From Bacilli bacterium (GTDB lineage Bacteria; Bacillota_I; Bacilli_A; RF39; UBA660): a stretch of DNA of 42,535 nt. Made by a program: the position numbers and the translations under genes. Under the pieces are notes generated by a model. That model was not told the DNA's origin. It made no database searches and was given only the letters and a program-made list of their open reading frames with translations. The stretch is from assembly GCA_017459965.1 (NCBI GenBank), contig JAFUBW010000009.1, forward strand, positions 1-42,535. Direction: 5' to 3'. This document shows, piece after piece, positions 16,338 through 24,519 of this stretch (position 1 is the stretch's first letter; each line of letters opens with the position of its first letter).

Positions 16338-17354
16338 TTATAAATTATTTACATTTTTATGTAAAGAATTATTTATACCATTTGATAATATATTGCTTAA
16401 TCTTTTTATTTCAAAGTCTATATCTTTAGGTGTTACTATCATGTTGTAACCTATTGGTATTAATACTTCACATATAAATTGTTTTATTTCTTCTTCATTT
16501 AAAGTCCCAAATATACCAAATAATTCTTTTTTATCATCCGTATTTATATCATTATCTTTATAATTTGTTCTTACTATTTTTAATTTTTCTGATGGGTTAT
16601 TTATATTATTTTTCATGTATGAATAATAATTTGTTATGTGATTTATTGAATCATTTATTATAGTTATTGAATCAACTACTGTTGGTATACCAATTGCGAA
16701 TACTGGTATTTTTAATACTTCTTTACTTATTTCTTTTCTATTATTTCCTATTCCACTACCTGGTGATATCCCTGTATCTGTTATTTGTATTGTTTTATTT
16801 ATTCTATTTACTGAGGTTGCTTTTAAAGAATCTATTATTATTACAAAATCAGGTTTTATTTGTTTAACTATAGAATAAATAATATCATATGTTTCTATAC
16901 CAGTTGTCCCCATTACACCTGGTGAAATTGCTGCTACACTTCTAAATCCTTCTTCTACATCTAAACCTAAATAATAATAATGATTTGTTACTATAATATC
17001 ATTAATGGTAAGTGGTCCAAGTGAATCTGGTGTTGATTTTTCATTTCCTAATCCTATTACTAGGCATGTATTATCATCATTTATGTCATATTGATTTAAT
17101 AATTCTTTTAATTCATTAATAAATACTTGTTCGACTTTTTTTGAATTATTATAATCTGTTATATCATTAAATTCAATTGTTATATATTGTCCTTCTTTTT
17201 TTAAATATTTATTTTTATTGGTATCATTAACTGTTATATTAGTTACTTTAATATCATCAATTATTTTTTCATTAATATAACTAATATCATCTATTTGTTC
17301 AATTGCTAAATCTGTTCTTATGTTTATTTTTGATGTATCTATTTCATGATTCAT
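16338..17354 (-). CDS. gpr: Germination protease GPR
   Basis: GPR is an atypical aspartic protease that degrades the small acid-soluble DNA-protecting proteins of spores during germination. It is made as a zymogen. The N-terminus NIRTDLAIE matches the conserved processing region. Further landmarks are CLVIGLGNEKSTPDSLGPL, SVAAISPGVMGTTGIE, IIIDSLKATS, ITDTGISPGSGIGNNRKE and GIPTVVD. The length of 338 residues fits the family (about 340-370). Its presence implies an organism that forms spores or recently did. Together with YlbJ-like and YjcZ-like genes this is one of three sporulation markers here. It is divergent from rpsT, as in many Firmicutes. A sigma-G promoter could not be defined with confidence. 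Confidence 0.95.
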   Translation of the reverse strand: MNHEIDTSKINIRTDLAIEQIDDISYINEKIIDDIKVTNITVNDTNKNKYLKKEGQYITIEFNDITDYNNSKKVEQVFINELKELLNQYDINDDNTCLVIGLGNEKSTPDSLGPLTINDIIVTNHYYYLGLDVEEGFRSVAAISPGVMGTTGIETYDIIYSIVKQIKPDFVIIIDSLKATSVNRINKTIQITDTGISPGSGIGNNRKEISKEVLKIPVFAIGIPTVVDSITIINDSINHITNYYSYMKNNINNPSEKLKIVRTNYKDNDINTDDKKELFGIFGTLNEEEIKQFICEVLIPIGYNMIVTPKDIDFEIKRLSNILSNGINNSLHKNVNNL

Positions 17355-17397
17355 TATTTCACCTCTAATACTATTTTGTGAAAAATTAAGAAATTTA

Positions 17398-17426
17398 TTG
17401 ATTTTTTTATATATATTTGATAAAAT
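17398..17426 (+). promoter_or_regulatory. Promoter of rpsT
   Basis: TTGATT (17398-17403), 17-base spacer, TAAAAT (17421-17426), about 35 bases before the GTG start codon of rpsT. Confidence 0.65.
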
Positions 17427-17460
17427 TATAAAAGCGAATGAGTCATGGAGGTGAATATAA

Positions 17461-17700
17461 GTGGCAAATATTAAAAGTGCGAAAAAAAGAGTTTTAGTAA
17501 ATCAAACAAAAAGAGAAAATAATTTACCAAAAAAATCTGTTATGAAATCTTCTGTTAAAAAAGCTATTATTGAACCAAGTGTTGAAACTGTTAAAGAAGC
17601 TAATAAAAGAATAGATAAAGCATTAAAAAGCGGAATAATAACTAAAAATAAAGCTGCTAGAGCAAAATCTCGTATAGCAAAAAAATTAAATAATAAATAA
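17461..17700 (+). CDS. rpsT: 30S ribosomal protein S20
   Basis: A 79-residue, very basic protein with the S20 pattern: ANIKSAKKRVLVNQTKREN at the start and a C-terminal GIITKNKAARAKSRIAKKLN. It binds 16S rRNA in the small subunit. The start codon is GTG at 17461 preceded by GGAGGTG at a suitable distance; starting elsewhere would remove the conserved N-terminus. The gene is monocistronic: promoter upstream and terminator immediately after the stop. Its place next to gpr is a conserved Firmicute arrangement. Confidence 0.96.
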   Translation: MANIKSAKKRVLVNQTKRENNLPKKSVMKSSVKKAIIEPSVETVKEANKRIDKALKSGIITKNKAARAKSRIAKKLNNK

Positions 17701-17726
17701 TATCTATAAAATAGATATTTTTTTTT
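17699..17726 (+). terminator. Intrinsic terminator of rpsT
   Basis: AATATCTAT pairs with ATAGATATT over three bases, then a run of T. Confidence 0.85.
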
Positions 17727-17756
17727 ATTTTTGGTATAATTATAATAGGTGGTAAA

Positions 17757-18689
17757 ATGAAAAGAATAATAAAATCTTTTTTAATTTTTATTATATGCTT
17801 AGATATAATTGATAATCTTTTTTTAGATAATGTTATTGAAAAGAGTATTAAATATTATTATAAAAATGATAATTATAATTTAGTTGTTAATAAAAATACA
17901 CTTAATAATAAATATAAATATAATGAATTTAGTAAAACTGTTAAAAATACAAATGATTTTTCACCTAAGAATAAAGAAGAATTATTAAATGTATATTATA
18001 CTTTTTTAAATAATGGTTTTAATGATTTTACCTATTATTGTGATATTACTTATAAAAATTGTATAGATGAGATAAAAGAAATATCTGAAGATGCGAATGT
18101 TTTTTCTTATGTAAATCAATTAGTTCATCCTTATAATTCTTTTAGAGAAATTAATTCAAAATATAACAAATTGACTAGAAGAGTTGATATTGAAATACAA
18201 AAAAAATATTCTAATGAAGATATTATTAAAATAGATAAAAAAATTGATGATATAATAAATCAATTAAATATAAATAATTATGATGATGTTACTGATAAAA
18301 TAAAAGTTTTTCATGATTATTTAGCTAGTACTAATAAATACGATAAAGATAAAGAATCTGGTAATTCAAAATATCATTCAGATACTGCTATTGGAACTTT
18401 ATTTGAAGGATATTCAGTTTGTAGTGGTTATAGTGATACTATGGCAATATTTTTAAATAAATTAGGTTTAGATAATGTTAAGGTTATTACTGATAAACAT
18501 GCATGGAATGCGGTTAAATTAAATGGTAAATGGTATCATATTGATTTAACTTGGGATGATCCCATTGTTAGTAATGGTTCTGATATAATAAGTCATGATT
18601 ATTTTTTACTTACTACTCATGAATTACTTGTTAAGGAAGCAATAGAACATAATTATGATAGAGATTCTTATAGTTTTTTAACAAAATAA
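17757..18689 (+). CDS. Secreted or membrane-anchored transglutaminase-like protein
   Basis: A 310-residue protein with an N-terminal hydrophobic segment (about residues 4-22) acting as signal peptide or anchor. The C-terminal half is a transglutaminase-like cysteine protease fold with an intact triad: Cys222 in YSVCSGYSD, His248 in KHAWN and Asp263 in HIDLTWDDP. In bacteria this fold is usually a protease or peptidase, sometimes a cross-linker; the substrate cannot be told from sequence. The middle region is Lys/Asn-rich and helical. A TATAAT box lies at 17735-17740, only 16 bases before the ATG, so it is unlikely on its own to be a complete promoter. The gene converges on miaA with a shared terminator. 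Confidence 0.85.
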   Translation: MKRIIKSFLIFIICLDIIDNLFLDNVIEKSIKYYYKNDNYNLVVNKNTLNNKYKYNEFSKTVKNTNDFSPKNKEELLNVYYTFLNNGFNDFTYYCDITYKNCIDEIKEISEDANVFSYVNQLVHPYNSFREINSKYNKLTRRVDIEIQKKYSNEDIIKIDKKIDDIINQLNINNYDDVTDKIKVFHDYLASTNKYDKDKESGNSKYHSDTAIGTLFEGYSVCSGYSDTMAIFLNKLGLDNVKVITDKHAWNAVKLNGKWYHIDLTWDDPIVSNGSDIISHDYFLLTTHELLVKEAIEHNYDRDSYSFLTK

Positions 18690-18715
18690 AGGAAATGATT
18701 ATTCATTTCCTTTTT
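18688..18715. terminator. Bidirectional terminator between transglutaminase-like gene and miaA
   Basis: AAAGGAAATGA pairs with TCATTTCCTTT over four bases, with T runs or A runs on both sides. It contains the ends of both convergent genes. Confidence 0.85.
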
Positions 18716-19574
18716 CTATATATTTTATAACATTGTTTGTAGTATTATTAAAATTATTAAAATCAACATCAAACCATTTTATATTCATTTTATTGTTAAA
18801 CCATGTATACTGTCTTTTTGCATAATGTCTTGAATTTTTTTTAATTAAATCTATTGCTTCTTCTTTAGAAATATTATTATCAAAATAATTAAATAATTCT
18901 TTATATCCAATAACTGTTTTTAGTGATTTAGCATTTTTATCTAAATTATAAAAATATTTTGCTTCTGATAATAAACCATTTTCTATCATTATATCTACTC
19001 TATCATTTATTCTTTTATATAATAAATCTCTATTTGTTGTTAAACCAATAAAGTATACATTATCATATAATAGTTTATCTCCAAAATTATTTTGTGCATT
19101 GTTTTCTAAATTAATTAATTCTCTTATTAATCTTCTATTATTATTTTTATCTACTTTTGACTCTGGATTTATTTCTATTATTCTTTTATATAATTCTTCA
19201 TTAGTAAGATTATTATATATATTACTGTTATCTTCTTTATTAAATCTATAATCATATAGTGTTGCCTTTATATAAAGGCCTGTACCTCCAACCATGATTA
19301 TATTTTTATTTTCTTTTTGTAATTTATCAATAATACTTCTTGCATCTTTTTGATAATCATATACAGTATAATCTTCATTATATTCTTTTATATCTAACAA
19401 ATGGTGAATTATACCTTCCTTTTCTTCATTTGTTACTTTTGCGGATGCGATATCCATCTTTTTATATATTTGAACACTATCACAGTTTATTATTTCAGCA
19501 TTATATTTTTTAGCAAGTTCTATACTTAATTTTGTTTTACCTACTGCGGTTGGTCCTGTTATTACTATTATCAT
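18699..19574 (-). CDS. miaA: tRNA dimethylallyltransferase
   Basis: Adds a dimethylallyl group to A37 of tRNAs reading codons that start with U. The P-loop GPTAVGKT is at 7-14, followed by the substrate motif NCDSVQIYKKMDIASAK, the GGTGLYIKA segment, GLTTNRDLLYKRINDRVD, and the C-terminal RHYAKRQYTWFNN motif. It is about 291 residues. The ATG at 19574 is the best start; the upstream in-frame GTG codons form part of the weak GTGGTG ribosome binding region. In Firmicutes miaA typically follows mutL, as here on the same strand, although 158 bases separate them. Confidence 0.95.
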   Translation of the reverse strand: MIIVITGPTAVGKTKLSIELAKKYNAEIINCDSVQIYKKMDIASAKVTNEEKEGIIHHLLDIKEYNEDYTVYDYQKDARSIIDKLQKENKNIIMVGGTGLYIKATLYDYRFNKEDNSNIYNNLTNEELYKRIIEINPESKVDKNNNRRLIRELINLENNAQNNFGDKLLYDNVYFIGLTTNRDLLYKRINDRVDIMIENGLLSEAKYFYNLDKNAKSLKTVIGYKELFNYFDNNISKEEAIDLIKKNSRHYAKRQYTWFNNKMNIKWFDVDFNNFNNTTNNVIKYIEKGNE

Positions 19575-19732
19575 ATTCTTCACCACTCAAACTAATAATA
19601 TTCTATAATAAAACCTTATTATATTCAAGTGATTTTTTTTAGTAATTTTAAAACTTTTTTTATTCCCAATTTAATGGCTGGATACACCGCTTTTAACTAC
19701 TAATGTAGTTTACAATTAATAATTGCAAATAA
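19575..19732. other. Intergenic region between mutL and miaA with inverted repeats
   Basis: No gene is called. AACTAC and GTAGTT form a 6-base hairpin around 19694-19709 with no T run, next to a palindromic AT stretch. On the minus strand an open stretch (19625-19696) could encode a tail with VYPAIKLGIKKVLKLLKK, but it has no start codon and may be chance. Confidence 0.4.
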
Positions 19733-21481
19733 TTAAACTGCCCTTTTAAATAACTTATCAAGTTCATATTTTGGATAATGAATTATTGATGGTCTTCCAT
19801 GGGCGCAGTTAAATGGATTATCACATTTTTTTAGTTGATCTATTAGTATTCTTGATTCTTCTATAGTTATAGGTTCATTTGCTTTAATAGATGCTTTACA
19901 TGCCATCATTGCAGATATACTATCATTGAATCTTTCTAAATCAAAATTATTTTGCATAGTTATTATTTTTTCTAGAATACTTTTAATAAATAATTCTTCT
20001 AATCCTTCTTTAAACCATGTAGGATGTGATCTTATCATAAAAGAACTATTACCAAATTCTTCTATTTCAATTCCTAAACTTTTTATAAAATCTAAATTAT
20101 TCTTTATTATTAAAAATTCTTCTTTTGGATATTCAATATTAATTGGAAATAACATACTTATTGTATCACTTGTAGGATTTGCCATTTGTTTTTTGTATTT
20201 TTCATAATTTACTCTTTCAGCAGCTGCATGTTGATCTATTAAATACATTCCTTTTTCTGAAGTACATACTATATATGTTCCACATACTTGACCAACTGGC
20301 TCTAAAAGCGGAAATTCTCTTTTTTCTTCTTGAATATCTGTTACTTGATAATTATATGTATTTTCTTCTTCTTTTATTAACTTATCTGATTCATCAAAAT
20401 TAAGTACATATTCCTTTATAGTTGGTTCTTCATTTGTTTGTATATGATCTACTATATTATCAATTTTAATAGTAGAATTATCAACTGTAGGTGCTAGAAA
20501 ATGATTATCAAGGGTATTTGAAATAATATTTTTAACAAGTTGTTTTAAGTCTTCAAAATTACTAAATTTTATATCCATTTTAGATGGATGTATATTTACA
20601 TCTATTAAACACGGATCAACATTTATTTGAAGAACTACGATTGGATATCTATTTTCAAACTTATATTTAAAATAACTATCATTTATTACTTTATTTAATT
20701 CTGAATTTCTAACTACTCTACCATTTACAATTGTTATTATATGGTTTCTATTTGATTTAGTTATTTCAGGAAGTGATATATATCCATATATTTCATAATC
20801 TATATTTTCACCTTTTACATTTAACATTTTTTTTGCAGTTTTTACTCCATATATATCATTTATTGTTTTAAGTAGATCTCCACTACCAGTTGTTTTTAAA
20901 ACTTCTTTTCCATCATTTATTAAAGTAAATCTTATATTTGTATGGGATAGAGCTTGTCTATTTATTACAGTTACTATATTAGCAAGTTCACTTTGAAGAG
21001 ATGATAAATATTTTAATCTTGCGGGTGTATTATAAAATAAATCTTTTACTTCTATAGATGTTCCTATTCGTAAATCACCTGAAGATTCTTTTATTTTTTT
21101 ACCACCATCAAGTTCATATATAACACTATCATTTCCATCACAAGTTTTTATAATTACATAAGAAACTGATGCGATAGATGGAAGTGCTTCTCCTCTAAAG
21201 CCTAAAGTAGATATATTAAATAAATCCTCTTCATCTTTTATTTTACTAGTAGCATGTGATGTGAAACAAAGTAAAGCATCTTCTTTATCCATACCTATTC
21301 CATTATCTGTTACTTTCATTGATTTTATACCTGAATTTATTAATTCTACTTTTATATCTGTTGCATGAGCATCTATTGAATTTTCAACTAATTCTTTTAT
21401 AACAGATGCACATTTTTCTACTACTTCACCTGCGGCTATTTTATTTGCTAAATTATCACTCATGATAGATATTTTACCCAT
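19733..21481 (-). CDS. mutL: DNA mismatch repair protein MutL (endonuclease type)
   Basis: About 582 residues. The N-terminal GHKL ATPase has ELVENSIDA, DNGIGMDKED, SHATSKI, GFRGEALPSI and GTSIEVKDLFYNTPARLKYL. The C-terminal domain carries the endonuclease motif DQHAAAERVNYE near residue 415, with ACKASIK and CAHGRPS completing the metal site. Such MutL proteins nick DNA themselves, as in organisms without MutH, so repair here is methylation-independent. The start is ATG at 21481 with AGGTG before it. MutS would be expected upstream but instead the next gene is an unknown repeat protein. Confidence 0.96.
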   Translation of the reverse strand: MGKISIMSDNLANKIAAGEVVEKCASVIKELVENSIDAHATDIKVELINSGIKSMKVTDNGIGMDKEDALLCFTSHATSKIKDEEDLFNISTLGFRGEALPSIASVSYVIIKTCDGNDSVIYELDGGKKIKESSGDLRIGTSIEVKDLFYNTPARLKYLSSLQSELANIVTVINRQALSHTNIRFTLINDGKEVLKTTGSGDLLKTINDIYGVKTAKKMLNVKGENIDYEIYGYISLPEITKSNRNHIITIVNGRVVRNSELNKVINDSYFKYKFENRYPIVVLQINVDPCLIDVNIHPSKMDIKFSNFEDLKQLVKNIISNTLDNHFLAPTVDNSTIKIDNIVDHIQTNEEPTIKEYVLNFDESDKLIKEEENTYNYQVTDIQEEKREFPLLEPVGQVCGTYIVCTSEKGMYLIDQHAAAERVNYEKYKKQMANPTSDTISMLFPINIEYPKEEFLIIKNNLDFIKSLGIEIEEFGNSSFMIRSHPTWFKEGLEELFIKSILEKIITMQNNFDLERFNDSISAMMACKASIKANEPITIEESRILIDQLKKCDNPFNCAHGRPSIIHYPKYELDKLFKRAV

Positions 21482-21506
21482 ATACTTCACCTAAAATAAT
21501 TATAAC

Positions 21507-21539
21507 AAAAAATAAGTAATAAATCATTACTTATTTTTA
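21507..21539 (-). terminator. Terminator after gene 21527-22354
   Basis: AATAAGTAAT pairs with ATTACTTATT over five bases; T-rich on both sides. It covers the stop codon of the unknown gene upstream of mutL. Confidence 0.75.
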
Positions 21540-22354
21540 TTTTTAAATAACATATTTTTATATATTTTTATATCTTTGTTAATAGAATTATTTATTTTTT
21601 GATATGCATCTTTTTTACCTACAGAATTTATTATTTTTTCAAATGTATCTTTTGTTGGATTATCTAAATACATATCTATTAGCTTTTTTTGTTCATATAG
21701 ATTCATATATTTTAGTATATTTAAATTAACTATTAAATTATATATCTCATCACATTGATGATATAAATATAATTTTATTAATTCTATTTGTTCATAGTTA
21801 TTTCTTCTTTTTAATACATTTTCATTTAATATTATTTTTATTGATAAACCATTCTCATCTTTATAATATACTTTTATTAAATCATATATTTCTTCATTAC
21901 TTCTATATTTTAAGACATTTTGATTAGAAGTTATTGGATATGCAGATTTATCTATTTTTTTATCAGTTTTGTGTTCTTTTTTAGGTTTTTCTTCTTCTTT
22001 TTCTTTTATTATTTCATTATTCATACATCTAATATAACAATTATTAACTATTTGTTCATATGATAAATTACCAGAAATAAATTTCTTTATAAATTCTTTT
22101 TGTTCTTCATATGTAAAATAATTAGTTATTTGAAAGTTATATATTAAATATTCTATATGTTCTTTTTTTCTGTTTTTTACATAATACATAATTAAATCGC
22201 TTTTTTCACTATCAGTTCTATTTGTATTATATAATTTTTTATATATTTCAATTATTTTATTAAGTAAATCTTCATCATTATATAAAAATACAAGTCTAAT
22301 TATTTTTTTACTATTAGTATATTTTAATAATTCATTAATACTTTGTTTTTTCAT
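21527..22354 (-). CDS. Uncharacterised helical protein with degenerate repeats
   Basis: A 275-residue protein I do not recognise. The C-terminal half has three degenerate repeats of about 33-35 residues. Each begins with N-(V/I)-L-K-(Y/R)-(R/M) and continues with an E-x-x-x-L-I-x-x-Y helix: NVLKYRSNEEIYDLIKVYY, NVLKRRNNYEQIELIKLYL and NILKYMNLYEQKKLIDMYL. The N-terminal half repeats the same idea less clearly. A very charged linker rich in Lys and Glu (about residues 115-138) separates the halves. The pattern suggests an alpha solenoid for protein binding. No membrane segment is present. It lies between uvrC and mutL on the same strand, so a link to DNA repair is possible only from context. 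Confidence 0.75.
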   Translation of the reverse strand: MKKQSINELLKYTNSKKIIRLVFLYNDEDLLNKIIEIYKKLYNTNRTDSEKSDLIMYYVKNRKKEHIEYLIYNFQITNYFTYEEQKEFIKKFISGNLSYEQIVNNCYIRCMNNEIIKEKEEEKPKKEHKTDKKIDKSAYPITSNQNVLKYRSNEEIYDLIKVYYKDENGLSIKIILNENVLKRRNNYEQIELIKLYLYHQCDEIYNLIVNLNILKYMNLYEQKKLIDMYLDNPTKDTFEKIINSVGKKDAYQKINNSINKDIKIYKNMLFKNKNK

Positions 22355-22384
22355 TTAAACCACCAGGATTAAATTATACCATAA

Positions 22385-24163
22385 TTAATAATTTTGTAAA
22401 TAGTTTTTTAACGATTTAGCAACTTCTATAGGTAATATTTTTGATAATTCTTCTATTGATGCATCTTTTATATTATTTATAGTTTTAAATTCTTTTATAA
22501 GTGCTTTTCTTCTTTTTTCACCTATACCAGGTATATCATCTAGTACAGATGATAAAGACCCTTTACTTCTAATATCTTTATGATATGAAATAGCAAACCT
22601 ATGAACTTCTTCAGATATCTTTTCTAAATAATGAAATAAATCACTATTTTTTTCAATTGGTATTTCATTATCATTTTCATCTACTAACGCACATATTCTA
22701 TGTTTATCATTTTTTTTCATTCCATAAACTGGTATATCTAAACATAGATTATCAAGTACTTCTTTTGTAGCATGTATTTGCACTATACCACCATCTGTTA
22801 ATATTAAATCTGGTTTTAATAAATTATCATTTATTACTCGTGAATATCTTCTTTCAACAGTTTCTATCATCAAATGATAATCATCTTTAGCATCACCTAT
22901 TATTTTATATTTTCTATAATCCTTTTTAGAAGGTCTACCATCTACAAATACAACCATTCCAGATACTGTATATGTACCAAATAAATGTGAATTATCAAAG
23001 CTTTCTATTCTATGTATATTTATACCAAGTAACTTAGATAGTTCATCATTAGCATGTACACTTCTATTTAAATCATTTTTTATAAGATCAAATTTTTCAT
23101 TTAAACCTATTTTAGCATTTTCATATGCCATTTGAACTAATCTCTTTTTAGGACCCCTTGTTGGCTTAACTAGTTTAATTTCTAATATATTTTCTAAAAG
23201 TTCATTATCAATTTCATCTGGGATTAATATTTCTTTTGGCATATCATTATTTCCTTCATAAAATGATAATATAAAATTATTAATAACATCTTCTTTTTCT
23301 TCATTTAGTTCATAAATATAACTATTTCTTTCAACTAAGTTACCATTTCTTTGATGTAGTACTTGAACTGAAATAAAATCATCTTTAATATAATAATTAA
23401 ATATATCTCTATTAACATTATCTGTTAAATCAATTTTTTGTTTTTCAAGTGTTTTATCTATATAATCAAGAAGGTTTTTTATTTCTTTTGCTTTTTCAAA
23501 ATTTAATTTATTAGATGCCTCCATCATTTCAAATTTTAATTTTTTTGTTATATCGTCAAAATTACCATTTAAAAACGATGTTATTTCTTTTACCATTTCA
23601 TCTATTTTTTCGTTTTCTATTTTTAATTTACAATATCCAAGGCATTCTCCTATATGATAATAAAGACATAATTTATCTTCGAAATGTTTACATTTTTGAA
23701 GAGGATATATTCTATTTAACATATTAACTATATTTTTAGCGGCATAAGAATTTGGATAAGGACCAAATAACTTTACATTTTTTTTCTTTCTATTTTTTTT
23801 AGGTCTTACAACTTCAAGTTTTGGATAAGGTGATGTAGTAAGCATTATATATGGATATGATTTATCATCTCTAAATATAATATTATATTTTGGATCATAT
23901 TTTTTAATTAAATTAATTTCTAATAAAAAAGCTTCTTTTTCTGTTTCTGTTACTATATATTCAAAATCTATTATATTAGATACTAAAGCTTTTGTTTTAC
24001 CTGTTTTCTTTCCATTAAAATAACTACTTACTCTATTTTTAAGTATTTTAGCTTTACCTACATATATAATAGTACCTGTATTATCTTTCATTAAATAACA
24101 ACCAGGTTTTCTAGGTAATAATGAAAGTTTTTGCTTTATATGATCTTTTATTTTTTCATCCAT
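22385..24163 (-). CDS. uvrC: Excinuclease ABC subunit C
   Basis: Makes both incisions around UvrB-bound damage in nucleotide excision repair. The N-terminal GIY-YIG domain starts PRKPGCYLMKDNTG and continues IIYVGKAKILKNRVSSYF. A UVR helix pair lies around residues 195-230, and the RNase H-like nuclease has ESFDNSHLFGTYTVSGMVVF. The C-terminus has two helix-hairpin-helix motifs (DDIPGIGEKRRKALIKEF). The total is about 592 residues. The ATG at 24163 with AGAGGTGAC upstream is preferred over an in-frame start 13 codons earlier. A LexA-box-like sequence lies 17-30 bases upstream. Confidence 0.96.
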   Translation of the reverse strand: MDEKIKDHIKQKLSLLPRKPGCYLMKDNTGTIIYVGKAKILKNRVSSYFNGKKTGKTKALVSNIIDFEYIVTETEKEAFLLEINLIKKYDPKYNIIFRDDKSYPYIMLTTSPYPKLEVVRPKKNRKKKNVKLFGPYPNSYAAKNIVNMLNRIYPLQKCKHFEDKLCLYYHIGECLGYCKLKIENEKIDEMVKEITSFLNGNFDDITKKLKFEMMEASNKLNFEKAKEIKNLLDYIDKTLEKQKIDLTDNVNRDIFNYYIKDDFISVQVLHQRNGNLVERNSYIYELNEEKEDVINNFILSFYEGNNDMPKEILIPDEIDNELLENILEIKLVKPTRGPKKRLVQMAYENAKIGLNEKFDLIKNDLNRSVHANDELSKLLGINIHRIESFDNSHLFGTYTVSGMVVFVDGRPSKKDYRKYKIIGDAKDDYHLMIETVERRYSRVINDNLLKPDLILTDGGIVQIHATKEVLDNLCLDIPVYGMKKNDKHRICALVDENDNEIPIEKNSDLFHYLEKISEEVHRFAISYHKDIRSKGSLSSVLDDIPGIGEKRRKALIKEFKTINNIKDASIEELSKILPIEVAKSLKNYLQNY

Positions 24164-24179
24164 ACATGTCACCTCTTTT

Positions 24180-24193
24180 CGAACAAATGTACT
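24180..24193. promoter_or_regulatory. Possible LexA (SOS) box upstream of uvrC
   Basis: CGAACAAATGTACT resembles the Firmicute LexA site CGAACNNNNGTTCG, with a full left half and a right half that differs at two positions. It lies between the uvrC start and the promoter of the divergent small peptide gene, so it could touch both. The two stronger sites near lexA in this window support the motif. Confidence 0.45.
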
Positions 24194-24201
24194 TAAAATC
24201 A

Positions 24202-24230
24202 TTGATATATTATTTAAATTATTATATAAT
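24202..24230 (+). promoter_or_regulatory. Consensus promoter of the small hydrophobic peptide gene
   Basis: TTGATA (24202-24207), exactly 17 bases, TATAAT (24225-24230). The predicted start is the G at about 24237, giving a 55-base leader. Confidence 0.8.
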
Positions 24231-24261
24231 TAATATGGAACATTTAATAGTTGGGTGGTTG

Positions 24262-24284
24262 CCTTCTTTTTTATAAAAAGGAGG
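24262..24284 (+). promoter_or_regulatory. Hairpin hiding the ribosome binding site of the small peptide gene
   Basis: CCTTCTTTTT (24262-24271) pairs with AAAAAGGAGG (24275-24284) with one G-U pair and a 3-base loop. The right arm is the Shine-Dalgarno sequence of the ATG at 24292, so the folded leader would block ribosome entry. Confidence 0.75.
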
Positions 24285-24291
24285 TGGTAAA

Positions 24292-24390
24292 ATGATATCA
24301 AAAAAAGATTTATTAAAAAATCTACTTATAGTAATTTTGATTATCATAATCCTTCTTCTTATATTATTACTATTTGTAGTTTTGATATAA
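24292..24390 (+). CDS. 32-residue hydrophobic peptide, candidate type I toxin
   Basis: The peptide begins MISKKDLLKN and continues as about 22 almost uninterrupted L, I, V and F residues, ending FVVLI. It is therefore a single membrane helix with a short basic N-terminus. Expression features are strong: a consensus promoter, a full AGGAGGTGG ribosome binding site sequestered in a hairpin, and mRNA ends able to pair. A convergent transcript with its own terminator overlaps the 3' part. These are hallmarks of type I toxin-antitoxin loci such as txpA/ratA or bsrG/SR4, but the peptide does not match any such family I know (Fst, TxpA, Ldr, Hok). A small regulatory membrane peptide is the alternative. 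Confidence 0.6.
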   Translation: MISKKDLLKNLLIVILIIIILLLILLLFVVLI

Positions 24391-24425
24391 AAGAAAATCA
24401 CCTAACTACAGCTTAGTTAGGTGAT
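24388..24425 (-). terminator. Minus-strand terminator overlapping the end of the peptide gene
   Basis: ATCACCTAACTA (24397-24408) pairs perfectly with TAGTTAGGTGAT (24414-24425). The T-rich tail (TTTTCTTTT) is on the minus strand only, so the hairpin ends a transcript coming from the right and antisense to the 3' end of the peptide mRNA. Confidence 0.8.
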
Positions 24426-24475
24426 ACCAAAATATATGGCAACACTCAACATGCACAATTGAATGTTCCTTTTTT

Positions 24476-24504
24476 ATTTTATGAAGAATTTCTTCATTAC
24501 ATAC
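24476..24504 (-). promoter_or_regulatory. Possible weak antisense promoter with palindrome
   Basis: On the minus strand TAAAAT lies 6 bases before GGAACATT, the sequence at the 5' end of the candidate antisense RNA. The -35 region is poor. ATGAAGAA and TTCTTCAT form an 8-base palindrome (24481-24497) just upstream. It may be an operator, or the antisense RNA may simply be the 3' end of the transcript of the gene at 24520-24663. Confidence 0.3.
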
Positions 24505-24519
24505 ATACTATCATATATT

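Larger units (their letters stand above)
24237..24469. repeat. Imperfect inverted repeats joining the 5' and 3' ends of the peptide mRNA
   Basis: GGAACATTTAAT at the predicted mRNA start (24237-24248) can pair with ATTGAATGTTCC (24458-24469). Further in, GTTGGG pairs with CTCAAC and TTGCC with GGCAA. A run of six T follows the right arm at 24470-24475. A transcript ending there would have its two ends paired over roughly 25 base pairs with bulges. Confidence 0.75.

Noticed and set aside
24388-24425. 12-bp hairpin as the terminator of the hydrophobic peptide gene
   Set aside because: The T run is on the minus-strand side only; on the plus strand the hairpin is followed by ACCAAAAT, so the plus transcript more likely ends at the T run at 24470.
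24237-24469. Inverted repeats as ends of a small transposable element
   Set aside because: No target-site duplication or second copy is visible, and the arms coincide with the predicted transcript start and end, which fits RNA folding better.
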